The position numbers and the translations under genes are program-made. A DNA stretch of 43,459 nucleotides from a virus. The notes under the pieces were generated by a model. That model saw only the letters and a program-made list of their open reading frames with translations. It was not told the DNA's origin and did not search any database. Within the stretch, counting starts at the first letter, position 1; each line of letters begins with the position of its first letter. The DNA lies in the IMG/VR virus record IMGVR_UViG_3300027302_000010, positions 1-43,459 of that record; one strand, 5' to 3'. Shown here one piece after another: positions 1 to 6,024 of this stretch.

Positions 1-85
1 CCCTTATGGGTCCCACACCGGCCGGGCTGCATCCATCACCAGGCGCGCAGCCATCCGTCGGCAACCTACGTTGCATCCTGGTCGG

Positions 86-124
86 CATACCTCGCATCGC
101 AAGGTATGATAATGCATATTATCA
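86..124. repeat. Two adjacent inverted repeats downstream of the leftward gene
   Basis: CATACCT at 86-92 pairs with AGGTATG at 102-108, and TGATAAT at 107-113 pairs with ATTATCA at 118-124 around GCAT. Both stems are perfect 7-mers and they abut each other just beyond the stop codon (127-129) of the leftward gene. They could form an RNA 3' end or a protein-binding site. No U tract follows on either strand, so a standard intrinsic terminator is not supported. Bases 1-85 hold no gene I can support. Confidence 0.45.
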
Positions 125-126
125 GA

Positions 127-468
127 CTATGGGTCCAAGTCTGGCAGGCCGGCTCCGGGGGAGACATCGACCAGGACCTGGGCGCGTTTGTTACCAGGTG
201 AGGAGGCTGGGCGCTTGGTCCATCCGATCAGGTCCAACAGTTGGGCTTGGACTGAGACCAGAGCTTTGGCAGCTGAGATCCGGTCGGCCGCAGGCGCGCC
301 GGCATCCTGCGCCAGCTCCGACATTTCGACAGCACAGCGTCGCAGTCGGAGCGCCATCGCGCCAGGCTCGACGGCCCGAGCTAGAGCAATAACCACCTGC
401 CCCCTCCTCGCTCTCCTGGTCAGCGACTTTCCATCCTCATCAGGAACCCGGTTTTCCAGCGACGGCAT
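127..468 (-). CDS. Small helical protein, possibly terminase small subunit
   Basis: 113 residues from the ATG at 466-468. The protein is Arg-rich at its N-terminus (KSLTRRARRGQ), then helical, with a segment (DRISAAKALVSVQAQLLDLI) that resembles the helical oligomerisation part of small terminase subunits. That assignment is inferred from pattern only: no helix-turn-helix is clear and TerL is far away at 28.5 kb. A GTG at 511-513 would give 128 residues, but the extra N-terminal part looks unlike a protein and crosses a tandem repeat, so I prefer the ATG. No Shine-Dalgarno sequence precedes it. It is transcribed away from the rightward cluster that starts at 609, so the two share one upstream region. 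Confidence 0.5.
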   Translation of the reverse strand: MPSLENRVPDEDGKSLTRRARRGQVVIALARAVEPGAMALRLRRCAVEMSELAQDAGAPAADRISAAKALVSVQAQLLDLIGWTKRPASSPGNKRAQVLVDVSPGAGLPDLDP

Positions 469-487
469 GACTGACAGTGACTGACAC
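468..487. repeat. Tandem 10-bp repeat, operator candidate
   Basis: Two head-to-tail copies, TGACTGACAG and TGACTGACAC, directly abut the start codon of the leftward gene. Read on the minus strand the core is GTCAGTCA, which also occurs at 8940-8947 in the promoter region of the recT-like gene. A regulator binding here would lie within the translation-start region of the leftward gene. Confidence 0.4.
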
Positions 488-540
488 AACCACGATTTCA
501 ACCCCAGAAACACTGGGTTTTCTTAAAGAACTGCGCGCCA

Positions 541-600
541 GGCTTGACACGGAAAGCGGTTTATGAGACCTTGACGGCTCGGTCGCAGTTAATCTTAAAA
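541..600 (+). promoter_or_regulatory. Candidate promoter region for the rightward early cluster
   Basis: Two -35-like hexamers lie in this gap: TTGACA at 544-549, inside GCTTGACACG, and TTGACG at 571-576, inside TTGACGGC. AT-rich sequence (TTAATCTTAAAA) follows before the first start codon at 609. The -10 match is weak at standard spacing: TCTTAA lies 16 bp after the second hexamer. GCTTGACACG recurs at 41051-41060 before the other rightward operon. A weak hairpin (CCCAG 503-507 / CTGGG 513-517 followed by TTTT) lies just upstream and could end transcription entering from the left. Confidence 0.4.
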
Positions 601-608
601 AAAACACG

Positions 609-824
609 ATGAAAACCGAATGGATCGCAAGGCTCAAAGCCATCGCAAACGAGAACTATGGCAAAGGCTACGGCTGGCAAGTCCTGGTCGAATGCTACGA
701 CACCACCGACTGGCTCAACCTGGTCGGATGCTGTGACACCTGGGCCGACGCCCTGAATCTGATGATCCGCACCGCTGAGATCCAGACCGACCGCCACGAC
801 GACGCCTGCGCTGAGATCTTTTAA
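609..824 (+). CDS. Hypothetical protein, 71 residues, first gene of early cluster
   Basis: Small acidic protein rich in Trp, Cys and Asp (WLNLVGCCDTWADALNLM). It starts with MKTEW at 609, after an A-rich stretch that may aid translation. I do not recognise a family. No membrane segment or DNA-binding motif is visible. It is the first gene downstream of the candidate promoters at 544 and 571, and the next start codon follows its stop after one base, so it probably heads a polycistronic message. Confidence 0.7.
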   Translation: MKTEWIARLKAIANENYGKGYGWQVLVECYDTTDWLNLVGCCDTWADALNLMIRTAEIQTDRHDDACAEIF

Positions 825-825
825 C

Positions 826-942
826 ATGAAACCCACCACTCTCCGCCGTCTCTTCCAGGTGCTTCTCGCCCTGGCTCTTCTCGCCCTGGTCATCGCTCAA
901 GGCCTCCTCGAATCCTCCCAGGGATTCACACCAAACCACTAA
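826..942 (+). CDS. 38-residue single-pass membrane peptide
   Basis: The reading frame opens one base after the stop of the preceding gene and closes one base before the start of the next (TAA-C-ATG on both sides). This tight fit supports it despite its size. It encodes a short basic N-terminus (MKPTTLRRLF), then an uninterrupted hydrophobic stretch (QVLLALALLALVIAQGLL) long enough to cross the membrane, then a short polar tail. No family is recognised. It could be an early host-takeover or membrane-modifying peptide; that is speculation. Confidence 0.65.
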   Translation: MKPTTLRRLFQVLLALALLALVIAQGLLESSQGFTPNH

Positions 943-943
943 C

Positions 944-1165
944 ATGAAACTCCTGTACACCATCCTTGATTCCCAAGGCCCCACGACCTACCACGGCGGC
1001 CGCGCAGCCGCAGCCGTCGATGTTATCCACCGGCTCAACGGCACTGGCCCCCGCAGCCTAACAGGCTCCGAGATCGTCGAAGCGCTGACCAGGTCGTCGA
1101 GCCTGTGGATCCTGACACCCAGCGGCCGGGAGGTTTCCATCCGATGCGACGAGGTGGACCGATGA
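944..1165 (+). CDS. Hypothetical protein, 73 residues
   Basis: It starts MKLLYTILD and has an alpha/beta-like mix with an Ala-rich helix (GGRAAAAVDVIHRL) and a C-terminal strand-rich part. I do not recognise the family. Its last bases overlap the start of the next gene as ATGA (1162-1165), so the two are likely translationally coupled. Confidence 0.65.
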   Translation: MKLLYTILDSQGPTTYHGGRAAAAVDVIHRLNGTGPRSLTGSEIVEALTRSSSLWILTPSGREVSIRCDEVDR

Positions 1166-1362
1166 GAACTGTCACAGTAAACCGCGATCCTTTCGCCAGG
1201 AGCGAAACGGTCCGACGCGTCGTCCGCGTGAAGGTTGAGTGTGCAGGCTGCGCCAAGCGGGCCCGGTTCCAATACGGGTTGCTAGCCGACGGAATCCGGA
1301 CCCGGGTTTCCTGGTCACCTGTCCTGGTCTGCGGGCTCGCGTGCCTGCGGGGAGTTGAATGA
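1162..1362 (+). CDS. Small Cys-containing protein, 66 residues
   Basis: It starts at the ATG of the ATGA overlap at 1162. The sequence is basic and has CAGC near the middle and CGLAC near the end, spaced like a zinc ribbon (C..C about 31 residues before C...C). Zinc binding is therefore possible but unproven. No other motif is seen. A gap of about 50 bp with no distinct signal follows. Confidence 0.6.
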   Translation: MRTVTVNRDPFARSETVRRVVRVKVECAGCAKRARFQYGLLADGIRTRVSWSPVLVCGLACLRGVE

Positions 1363-1415
1363 CCCGGCGGCGTTCTGTGTGACAGACGGAGCGCCTGCGG
1401 ATCAGTCGATCCAAT

Positions 1416-1625
1416 ATGAAATACCGATACGAATACCGCCGAAACGGCGTCACCCTCCGGACCCAGTGGTCCGACCGAGAAACCGCACGCGAACGCATGG
1501 CCGAGCGCATTGGGCCCTTCCACGAACCCGGCCGCGTTTCCTCCGACGGAGACAGTCGCTTTGATGGCTCACACCCTGGCTGCGCCCGGAACGGTGGTCT
1601 GCTAAGCCTGGAGGTGGTCAAGTGA
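1416..1625 (+). CDS. Hypothetical protein, 69 residues
   Basis: Begins MKYRYEYRRNG, a very basic and Tyr-rich N-terminus, followed by TQWSDRETARERMAERIG, probably helical. Phage cross-talk proteins often start with such a short beta hairpin, but no family is recognised. Its last four bases form a GTGA overlap with the next gene (1622-1625). Confidence 0.65.
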   Translation: MKYRYEYRRNGVTLRTQWSDRETARERMAERIGPFHEPGRVSSDGDSRFDGSHPGCARNGGLLSLEVVK

Positions 1626-1945
1626 CCTGGTTTATCCTCAGCGACCAGCACGGCGCCGAACTCAGCCGGCACCGCACACTGCTGCGCGCAGTCGAAGCCC
1701 AGGGGGCGCTTGACCAGTGCAGCACGATCACCACCACCGGAGAGCCGATTGATCCCCAGGATATCGAGATCGCGGCCGAGATCCTGCGGACCCAGGAGCG
1801 CCGAGGATTCGAGCTCCGGAATTACTTTCACGGAATGAGGTTGGGAACCTACGCAACCCGGGAGGCCGCCGAGGCCGCCCTGGCCGAACAGGTTGAGATG
1901 AACCCAGCGAACCGGATTAACTGCGGGGTGGAGGTGGCACGATGA
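1622..1945 (+). CDS. Hypothetical protein, 107 residues, GTG start
   Basis: The GTG start is set by the GTGA overlap with the upstream stop. Two similar alpha/beta halves are visible: WFILSDQHGAEL with RHRTLLRAVEAQGAL, and YFHGMRLGTYATREAAEAAL with a following helix. Each looks like a short hairpin followed by a helix, so this may be an internal duplication. No catalytic motif is seen and the family is not recognised. It is coupled by ATGA to the next gene. Confidence 0.65.
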   Translation: MTWFILSDQHGAELSRHRTLLRAVEAQGALDQCSTITTTGEPIDPQDIEIAAEILRTQERRGFELRNYFHGMRLGTYATREAAEAALAEQVEMNPANRINCGVEVAR

Positions 1946-2352
1946 AAACCGATATCCTCGAAGCCCTGGCGCGGTTCACAGCTCAGCGCTCCGGAATCGA
2001 CGGCCGGAACTACGGCGGGAGCCGGGAGGCGTTCATGACCGATTACCGCCGAATCCTACGAGACGGCCGAGAAGCGCGCGCGCTCCTCCGAGTGGTGGAA
2101 CTCTCGACGTGCCTGCCTGACTCGATCCTGGTTGACGTCCTGAAGTCCGGCCGGCTCACCTGGGACGGAAAGCGCCTGGAATACTGCGCCGGGCAATACT
2201 TCCCGACCGAATACCGCGCCGCAGCCTGTCGAACGCTGGCGTCTGCGCTGTGGTGTTACTGGTCAGACGGTGGCCGATACACCGCCGACCAGATCCGAGA
2301 GGCCGCACGTCAGAACCTGGGACGAGGAATCGCCAGGCGCTGGTTTAACTGA
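1942..2352 (+). CDS. Hypothetical helical protein, 136 residues
   Basis: Mostly alpha-helical, with few hydrophobic runs. It starts MKTDILEALARFTAQRSG and ends RGIARRWFN. The pattern of YFPTEYRAAACRTLASALWCYW suggests a compact helical domain. No motif or family is recognised. It overlaps its upstream neighbour by ATGA. A 61-bp gap with two hairpins follows. Confidence 0.65.
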   Translation: MKTDILEALARFTAQRSGIDGRNYGGSREAFMTDYRRILRDGREARALLRVVELSTCLPDSILVDVLKSGRLTWDGKRLEYCAGQYFPTEYRAAACRTLASALWCYWSDGGRYTADQIREAARQNLGRGIARRWFN

Positions 2353-2360
2353 TCAGAGCA

Positions 2361-2399
2361 CGGCTCGCCCTGCGGGGCGGGCCCTCTCTGGCCAGAGAG
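2361..2399 (+). promoter_or_regulatory. Paired hairpins in the intergenic gap
   Basis: CGGCTCGCCC (ending 2370) can pair with GGGCGGGCC (to 2382) as a 9-bp stem with one G-U pair. CTCTCTGGCCAGAGAG at 2384-2399 is a perfect 16-bp palindrome. The pair fills most of the only sizeable gap in this part of the operon. No U tract follows, so RNA processing, transcription pausing or a protein-binding site fits better than a simple terminator. Confidence 0.45.
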
Positions 2400-2413
2400 C
2401 CGGAATCAAAACT

Positions 2414-3016
2414 ATGAACAACAAAGCGACCGGATGGGCGATCGACCCATTTACCCGAACCATAACCGCCCAGGCTCACACCTGGGAAAGCGCCAAGGCT
2501 TGGATTGGCTGCGACCTCCTGGAACGCGTCCGCCTGGACAATGGCGAACTCTGGGTGAACGAGGAGGGTTTTCTCCTCGAAGACCACAGGCCTTGGACCC
2601 TGAACCGTCGCCAGATGATCGCTGGCCGGGCGTTCCTAGTCGGTGGCGAATGGACGGATCACGACGGCCAAGACTTGCCCGAAGTGACCTGGCTTCGCAG
2701 TGGTTGCCAGGTGGAACCGCCTAAGGCCCGAGCCTACCCGATGACCCCCGATGGCCTGCGCCAGATGACCCTGGACGCCCGGGAGGAACGCGGGATGGCC
2801 GAGCTGGCCGCTGTCGGGTCCACACCTGCCGACTGGCCAAACGATGGGCCGCGCCAGGCGGTGGCAGCGCCCACCCTGGGGGATTTTGTGACTGTGGCGT
2901 CTGGCCTGACCGGAATGGTGATGGCGATGGGTGACGGATGGCTGGAAGTCCGGTTTGTTGACGGCCGAGTGATCGAGGTGCCCACTCAGAGCGTGGAGGT
3001 GGTCGATGTCGACTGA
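2414..3016 (+). CDS. Hypothetical protein, 201 residues
   Basis: I chose the ATG at 2414 (MNNKATGWAIDPFTRTI) because the frame upstream covers the hairpins and reads as non-protein. The N-terminal half, about residues 1-95, contains strand-rich sequence with VNEEGFLLEDHRPW and FLVGGEWTDHD. The C-terminal part (about 150-200) looks like a small beta-barrel (LGDFVTVASGLTGMVMAMGD, then a VEVRF-like strand), the kind of fold seen in SH3-like or KOW domains. The middle is helical. Function unknown. The stop overlaps the next start by 11 bases. Confidence 0.65.
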   Translation: MNNKATGWAIDPFTRTITAQAHTWESAKAWIGCDLLERVRLDNGELWVNEEGFLLEDHRPWTLNRRQMIAGRAFLVGGEWTDHDGQDLPEVTWLRSGCQVEPPKARAYPMTPDGLRQMTLDAREERGMAELAAVGSTPADWPNDGPRQAVAAPTLGDFVTVASGLTGMVMAMGDGWLEVRFVDGRVIEVPTQSVEVVDVD

Positions 3017-3332
3017 ATCATGGAAGGTCGTCCCGTGCCCCATCCATCACGGAAAGCACCCGTGCCACGATGCCCGGTGGGTGATGACCGCAGACGCCGA
3101 GGTTGAAATGTCCGATCACGTTCCGGATGACTGGCGACTGGCCAGCGGGTCAATCATTTGCCAGATGCGGGATGGCGATCCACGAGACGCTCACCTGGTT
3201 GCGGCCGCGCCTGAGTTGCTGGCCGCGCTGGAAATAGCACTGGAAAGCCTCGACGCCGTTGACGTACCGCAGGAGTGGGACTGCCGATCGAAGGTCCGCG
3301 CTGCCATTGCCAAGGCCCGCGCCTCACGATGA
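3006..3332 (+). CDS. Conserved phage small protein with AAPELLAALE motif
   Basis: 108 residues. The C-terminal half carries AHLVAAAPELLAALEIALES, a signature found in many small phage proteins of unknown function that end with a long helix. The N-terminal half holds Cys and His residues (CPIHHGKHPCHDARW) that could bind metal. It begins inside the last bases of the upstream gene. No enzymatic motif is visible. Confidence 0.7.
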   Translation: MSTESWKVVPCPIHHGKHPCHDARWVMTADAEVEMSDHVPDDWRLASGSIICQMRDGDPRDAHLVAAAPELLAALEIALESLDAVDVPQEWDCRSKVRAAIAKARASR

Positions 3333-3335
3333 GGA

Positions 3336-3364
3336 TTGACGGCGCGAACCGCTTCACGTAGAAC
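3336..3364 (+). promoter_or_regulatory. Candidate sigma70-type promoter, TTGACG-17-TAGAAC
   Basis: -35 TTGACG at 3336-3341, a 17-bp spacer and -10 TAGAAC at 3359-3364. The core ATTGACGGCGCG (3335-3346) is an exact 12-base match to the -35 region of the leftward recT promoter. The expected transcription start, near 3371, falls inside the following terminator stem, so a transcript from here would lack the complete hairpin and could escape it. Target genes would be the transglycosylase through the HU-like gene. Confidence 0.5.
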
Positions 3365-3368
3365 CACA

Positions 3369-3393
3369 GCCCCGGGCGACCGGGGCCTTTTTG
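3369..3393 (+). terminator. Strong intrinsic terminator
   Basis: A perfect 7-bp stem, GCCCCGG (3369-3375) with CCGGGGC (3380-3386), closes a GCGA tetraloop and is followed by CTTTTTG. It would end messages of the 609-3332 cluster. It lies only three bases before the next start codon, replacing any ribosome-binding site there. Confidence 0.85.
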
Positions 3394-3395
3394 TT

Positions 3396-3770
3396 ATGAA
3401 TGCCGAACTACTCGCCGCGCTGATCGCTGTGGAATCAAATGGGAACGACCTGGCCCGGGGACGCCATGGGGAGCTTGGTGCTCTCCAGGTGCGTCCCTGT
3501 GTCGTTCGGGACGTGAACCGCATTGCGGGCACGCACTACCGATGGGCCGAGATGACTAACCGATGGGCCGCGTTGGGGGTATTCAGAATCTACACCGGGC
3601 ACTATTGCACCGAGGCCCGGCTCGGAAGGCCCGTGACCGACCAGGACCGCGCCAGGACCTGGCATGGCGGGCCGGATGGATGGAAGAGGCGCAAGACGGC
3701 AGCGTATTGGAAACGTGTTCGGGCTCGGATGAGTGCTTCCTTGGCAGGCGGCACCGATCCGCGCCAGTAA
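3396..3770 (+). CDS. Lytic transglycosylase-like peptidoglycan hydrolase
   Basis: 124 residues, about one SLT domain. AVESNG near residue 12 holds the expected catalytic Glu; GELGALQVRP matches the conserved strand and turn of the family; WHGGPDGWKRRKTAAYWKRV near the C-terminus matches the usual A-x-W-N-G-G...Y-W-x-K-V ending, with His in place of Asn. It would cleave the glycan strand between MurNAc and GlcNAc. No signal peptide is seen, so it is either an endolysin released by the holin coded far away at 35.8 kb or a virion-associated wall-opening enzyme. The start directly follows the terminator U tract and has no Shine-Dalgarno sequence. Confidence 0.75.
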   Translation: MNAELLAALIAVESNGNDLARGRHGELGALQVRPCVVRDVNRIAGTHYRWAEMTNRWAALGVFRIYTGHYCTEARLGRPVTDQDRARTWHGGPDGWKRRKTAAYWKRVRARMSASLAGGTDPRQ

Positions 3771-3782
3771 CGCGGCATTACT

Positions 3783-4088
3783 ATGGAAGAAAACGAAACA
3801 CCAGTTCAGCCGACCTCAGAGGTCCAGCTTGCAGCATCGACGCTGGGCCGTCGCGCTCGCGGTAAACGCAAAACCATCACTGACGAAGATCGCCAGCGAC
3901 GTTCCGACCAGATGAAGGAGATCAACGAGAAGCGCCGGACGATCCGAGTTCAGGGCGTAGTCGTGAACAGTCCGGGCGGTAACACGCAGGTGAATCAGAT
4001 TGTGAAGAAGATCGAGCCCGTCACTGACCCCCGAGTCGTCGCGGCGATCGGGCGCACCGTGCGTTCACAGGGGAGGGTCGTGCAATGA
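3783..4088 (+). CDS. Basic hypothetical protein, 101 residues
   Basis: A Pro/Glu-rich N-terminus leads into a very basic stretch (RRARGKRKTITDEDRQRRSD), probably a DNA- or RNA-binding helix, followed by a strand-rich part (RTIRVQGVVVNSPGGNTQVN). Family not recognised. It lies between the transglycosylase and an HU-like gene, which fits a nucleoid-associated or packaging role, but this is inference. Its stop overlaps the next start as ATGA. Confidence 0.65.
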   Translation: MEENETPVQPTSEVQLAASTLGRRARGKRKTITDEDRQRRSDQMKEINEKRRTIRVQGVVVNSPGGNTQVNQIVKKIEPVTDPRVVAAIGRTVRSQGRVVQ

Positions 4089-4300
4089 AGCGCAAGGTCG
4101 TGATCGTGTTGGAGGATTCTGACGAAGGATTCAGCCGCCAGATGTACGTCGAGCCCCCGCTACCTGCGGATATGAACGAGACTCAGCCTACACCGGCGCT
4201 GCTCTGCGCGATGGTCGTGCATCGGGCGATTCAGGCGTTCGTGGAAGCGGGGGAACCGGAGGAGAAGCCCACGGAGGAGAAGCCCGATGACAAAAACTGA
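4085..4300 (+). CDS. Acidic hypothetical protein, 71 residues
   Basis: It starts MKRKVVIVLEDSDEG, a beta strand and acidic loop, and has a hydrophobic helix (ALLCAMVVHRAIQAFVEAG) and an acidic Glu/Pro/Lys tail (EEKPTEEKPDDKN). No family recognised. The tail is coded by the bases that overlap the next gene for 14 nt, so the two are probably coupled. Confidence 0.65.
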   Translation: MKRKVVIVLEDSDEGFSRQMYVEPPLPADMNETQPTPALLCAMVVHRAIQAFVEAGEPEEKPTEEKPDDKN

Positions 4301-4589
4301 CCTGATCCATGCGCTTGCTGAAGAGTGCGGTCTGCTGGTTCCTCACGCTCGGCAGATTGTCGATCGGATGTTCGACCTGATGATGGACGCTACATTGGCA
4401 GGTGGGTTTGAGGTGCGCGGATTCGGCGCGCTGGAGACTCGAATGACCAAGCCGATGATCGGACGGAACCCCTTGAAACCCGATGTTGAGATCGTGATCC
4501 CGCCCCGGCCGAAGGTAGTATTCCGTCCGTCGAAAGAATTTCGAGATCGGGCGATCAAAACACTTGCGGTTGTGGGTCGTAAAAAGTAG
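4287..4589 (+). CDS. HU/IHF-family DNA-bending protein
   Basis: 100 residues, the usual size. It has the helical N-terminus (TKTDLIHALAEECGL...ARQIVDRMFDLM), the strand GGFEVRGFGALETR, the arm signature GRNPLKP (family GRNPxTG), and the closing strand PPRPKVVFRPSKEFRDR. These dimers bend DNA by intercalating the arm Pro. In phages such proteins help DNA replication, recombination or packaging. It overlaps its upstream gene by 14 bases and is followed by a strong terminator, so it ends the rightward cluster. Confidence 0.9.
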   Translation: MTKTDLIHALAEECGLLVPHARQIVDRMFDLMMDATLAGGFEVRGFGALETRMTKPMIGRNPLKPDVEIVIPPRPKVVFRPSKEFRDRAIKTLAVVGRKK

Positions 4590-4626
4590 GATACCACCGC
4601 TTGTAGTGCTGTTCATAGTTGTCTAG

Positions 4627-4663
4627 CCCCCTAGGATTGAGAGGTCCTGGGGGGTTTTTTGTT
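4627..4663 (+). terminator. Intrinsic terminator after the HU-like gene
   Basis: A 10-bp stem with one G-U pair, CCCCCTAGGA (4627-4636) with TCCTGGGGGG (4645-4654), is followed by TTTTTTGTT. It ends the rightward early cluster where it meets the leftward accessory operon. Between 4664 and 4755 I see only a weak GGGTGG/CCACCC inverted repeat and no gene. Confidence 0.9.
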
Positions 4664-4755
4664 GGTCACCCCTCCCGGCGTCCGACCGAGAGGGGCACAA
4701 GCCGATACCAGACCGATGGGTGGGAAAAACTATGAAACCACCCCGGCCACGTCGG

Positions 4756-4965
4756 TTACCCAAAAGTGGCTGATAGCACGCCTGGAACCCTCCGGAGGTT
4801 CGCCAGGAGCGTGTCTGGATTCTGCGAGTTGGCCACGCAGATGCCAATGAGATCCTTGCGAGCGCGATCGCTGAGATCCTTGGTGTCGATCACGACAACC
4901 CGGTTACCGGAGAGAGCGATCCGATGGATGCCGGTGGATTGCTTCGATGATGCGGGCGTCTTCAC
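4756..4965 (-). CDS. Hypothetical protein at the end of the leftward accessory operon
   Basis: Up to 69 residues from a GTG start. The core GNRVVVIDTKDLSDRARKDL followed by a helix and VPGVLSATFG reads like a small alpha/beta protein. The start is uncertain because this frame overlaps the upstream gene by 62 bases; an internal start is possible. No family recognised. It is the last gene of the leftward operon and has no obvious terminator. Confidence 0.45.
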   Translation of the reverse strand: MKTPASSKQSTGIHRIALSGNRVVVIDTKDLSDRARKDLIGICVANSQNPDTLLANLRRVPGVLSATFG

Positions 4966-5107
4966 GGGTCATGGCGAGGTAACGTCTGGAGACCTGCTGG
5001 CAGGTCCAGCATGGGTTTGGATGACAGCCACAGGCGATCCGTTCATGCAGCTGGCGGGCTATCGCTTTGAATTTGGAGAGTTCGTCGTTTTCGTGGTTGG
5101 AGTCCAT
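4904..5107 (-). CDS. Cys-rich hypothetical protein, 67 residues
   Basis: ACGCHPNPCWTC near the middle gives four cysteines in a zinc-knuckle-like spacing, flanked by basic helices (KFKAIARQLHERI and REDARIIEAIHRH). I take the ATG at 5105-5107; an ATG at 5144-5146 would lengthen the overlap with the upstream helix-turn-helix gene. Zinc binding is inferred. Function unknown. Confidence 0.5.
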   Translation of the reverse strand: MDSNHENDELSKFKAIARQLHERIACGCHPNPCWTCQQVSRRYLAMTREDARIIEAIHRHPSDRSLR

Positions 5108-5285
5108 CGTGGTGGCGGTAGCGGTTGATGGTTGTGTAGGAGACATCGAGAATACGTGCTAGCTCGATGTCGGTCACGTGCGGCGGGGCGCCTTTGATTG
5201 CCAGTCGCTTCTCCATCGGAATGCGTGGTCGGCCTGATGGCTTGATGATTCCGAGGAGCTTCTTGATGCGGTGGATGAGGTTCAT
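5043..5285 (-). CDS. Helix-turn-helix protein, 80 residues
   Basis: A basic N-terminal helix (MNLIHRIKKLLGIIK) is followed by a winged or simple HTH: VTDIELARILDVSYTTINRY, where DIELARIL is the first helix, DVS the turn and YTTINRYRH the recognition helix. The C-terminus is basic. It probably binds DNA as a regulator or replication-associated factor. The start is fixed by the ATGA overlap with the 180-residue upstream gene. Confidence 0.7.
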   Translation of the reverse strand: MNLIHRIKKLLGIIKPSGRPRIPMEKRLAIKGAPPHVTDIELARILDVSYTTINRYRHHDGLQPRKRRTLQIQSDSPPAA

Positions 5286-5824
5286 TCGCAGCTGTAGATT
5301 TCGGTTGTGGTTTTGAGATCCGTCGGCCACTCGGGGGTGACGAAGGAGAGGTCGTGGAATAGGACTTTGTCCGTCGGCTGGATCGTGAGCCGGCCGTTGT
5401 CCAGCTGGATAAAGCAGAACTCCTTGGCCTGTTCGGGATACCGAGAAAAACCGTCGTCGATGGGTGCGGCTGTGAAGAGGTACTGGCCTTTGCGAAGCAG
5501 GCTACCAGCCTTCGCCTCGGCGGTGACGCCGCGCAGATAGGCGTACTCGATGGTCGTGAACTCCCGGCCGTAGCAGTCCCACCGTTGCGCGTGCTCGATA
5601 CGCCAGTCAGGTTCCGGGTTCTCATTAAATGCTAGCGCGTGCGGTGGCACCGCCCGGTAGATCGCGCCGCATTCCAGCATGACCGTGCAACCCCAGGCGC
5701 GTCCAGGAATCGAGACCAATCCGAACCAGACGCAGGGCATGAGGCCGATTTTGTCGGAGATGAACGAGGCATCGACGTAGCAGTATTGGTGGTGTGGCAG
5801 CTGGCCAGATTGGGAGAAGGTCAT
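5282..5824 (-). CDS. Conserved phage protein of unknown function, 180 residues
   Basis: Beta-rich protein with many aromatic and Cys residues. It contains GLMPCVWFGLVSIPGRAWGC, AQRWDCYGREFTTIEYAYL and EQAKEFCFIQLDNGRLTIQP. I believe this pattern recurs in uncultivated phage genomes, but I know no function and no catalytic motif stands out. It is coupled by ATGA to genes on both sides within the leftward operon. Confidence 0.75.
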   Translation of the reverse strand: MTFSQSGQLPHHQYCYVDASFISDKIGLMPCVWFGLVSIPGRAWGCTVMLECGAIYRAVPPHALAFNENPEPDWRIEHAQRWDCYGREFTTIEYAYLRGVTAEAKAGSLLRKGQYLFTAAPIDDGFSRYPEQAKEFCFIQLDNGRLTIQPTDKVLFHDLSFVTPEWPTDLKTTTEIYSCE

Positions 5825-6024
5825 GGGTTGGGTTTGGTGTAGAGGTAGATACCTGTTTCCAGAAGCCGGTGAATCAGACTGCCTTGGTAGCTGAGAACCC
5901 AGGCCGCTGGCGTCGGCTTGCGGTGGATCATGCCAACGGTCACGGCTTTCTTCGCTTGGGCGGCTTGGTAGAGTTCTGAGAGGGTGTTGAGTCGGGTTGG
6001 TGGAATAGGTGCGTCCGTCGGCAT
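5821..6024 (-). CDS. Hypothetical protein, 67 residues
   Basis: From the ATG at 6022-6024 it reads as a helical first half (LSELYQAAQAKKAVTVGMIH) and strand-rich second half (AWVLSYQGSLIHRLLETG). No family recognised. It overlaps the upstream small zinc protein by 85 bases in another frame. If that much overlap is not real, a downstream ATG at 5929-5931 would give a 36-residue product. It is coupled by ATGA to the next gene. Confidence 0.55.
   Translation of the reverse strand: MPTDAPIPPTRLNTLSELYQAAQAKKAVTVGMIHRKPTPAAWVLSYQGSLIHRLLETGIYLYTKPNP

Noticed and set aside
6-392. 128-codon plus-strand frame at the left edge
   Set aside because: Pro/Arg/Gly-rich composition, starts in hairpin-forming sequence and opposes a more protein-like leftward frame.
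469-513. GTG start at 511-513 for the first leftward gene
   Set aside because: Extra residues look unlike the rest, and the region holds tandem repeats and a hairpin better explained as control sequence.
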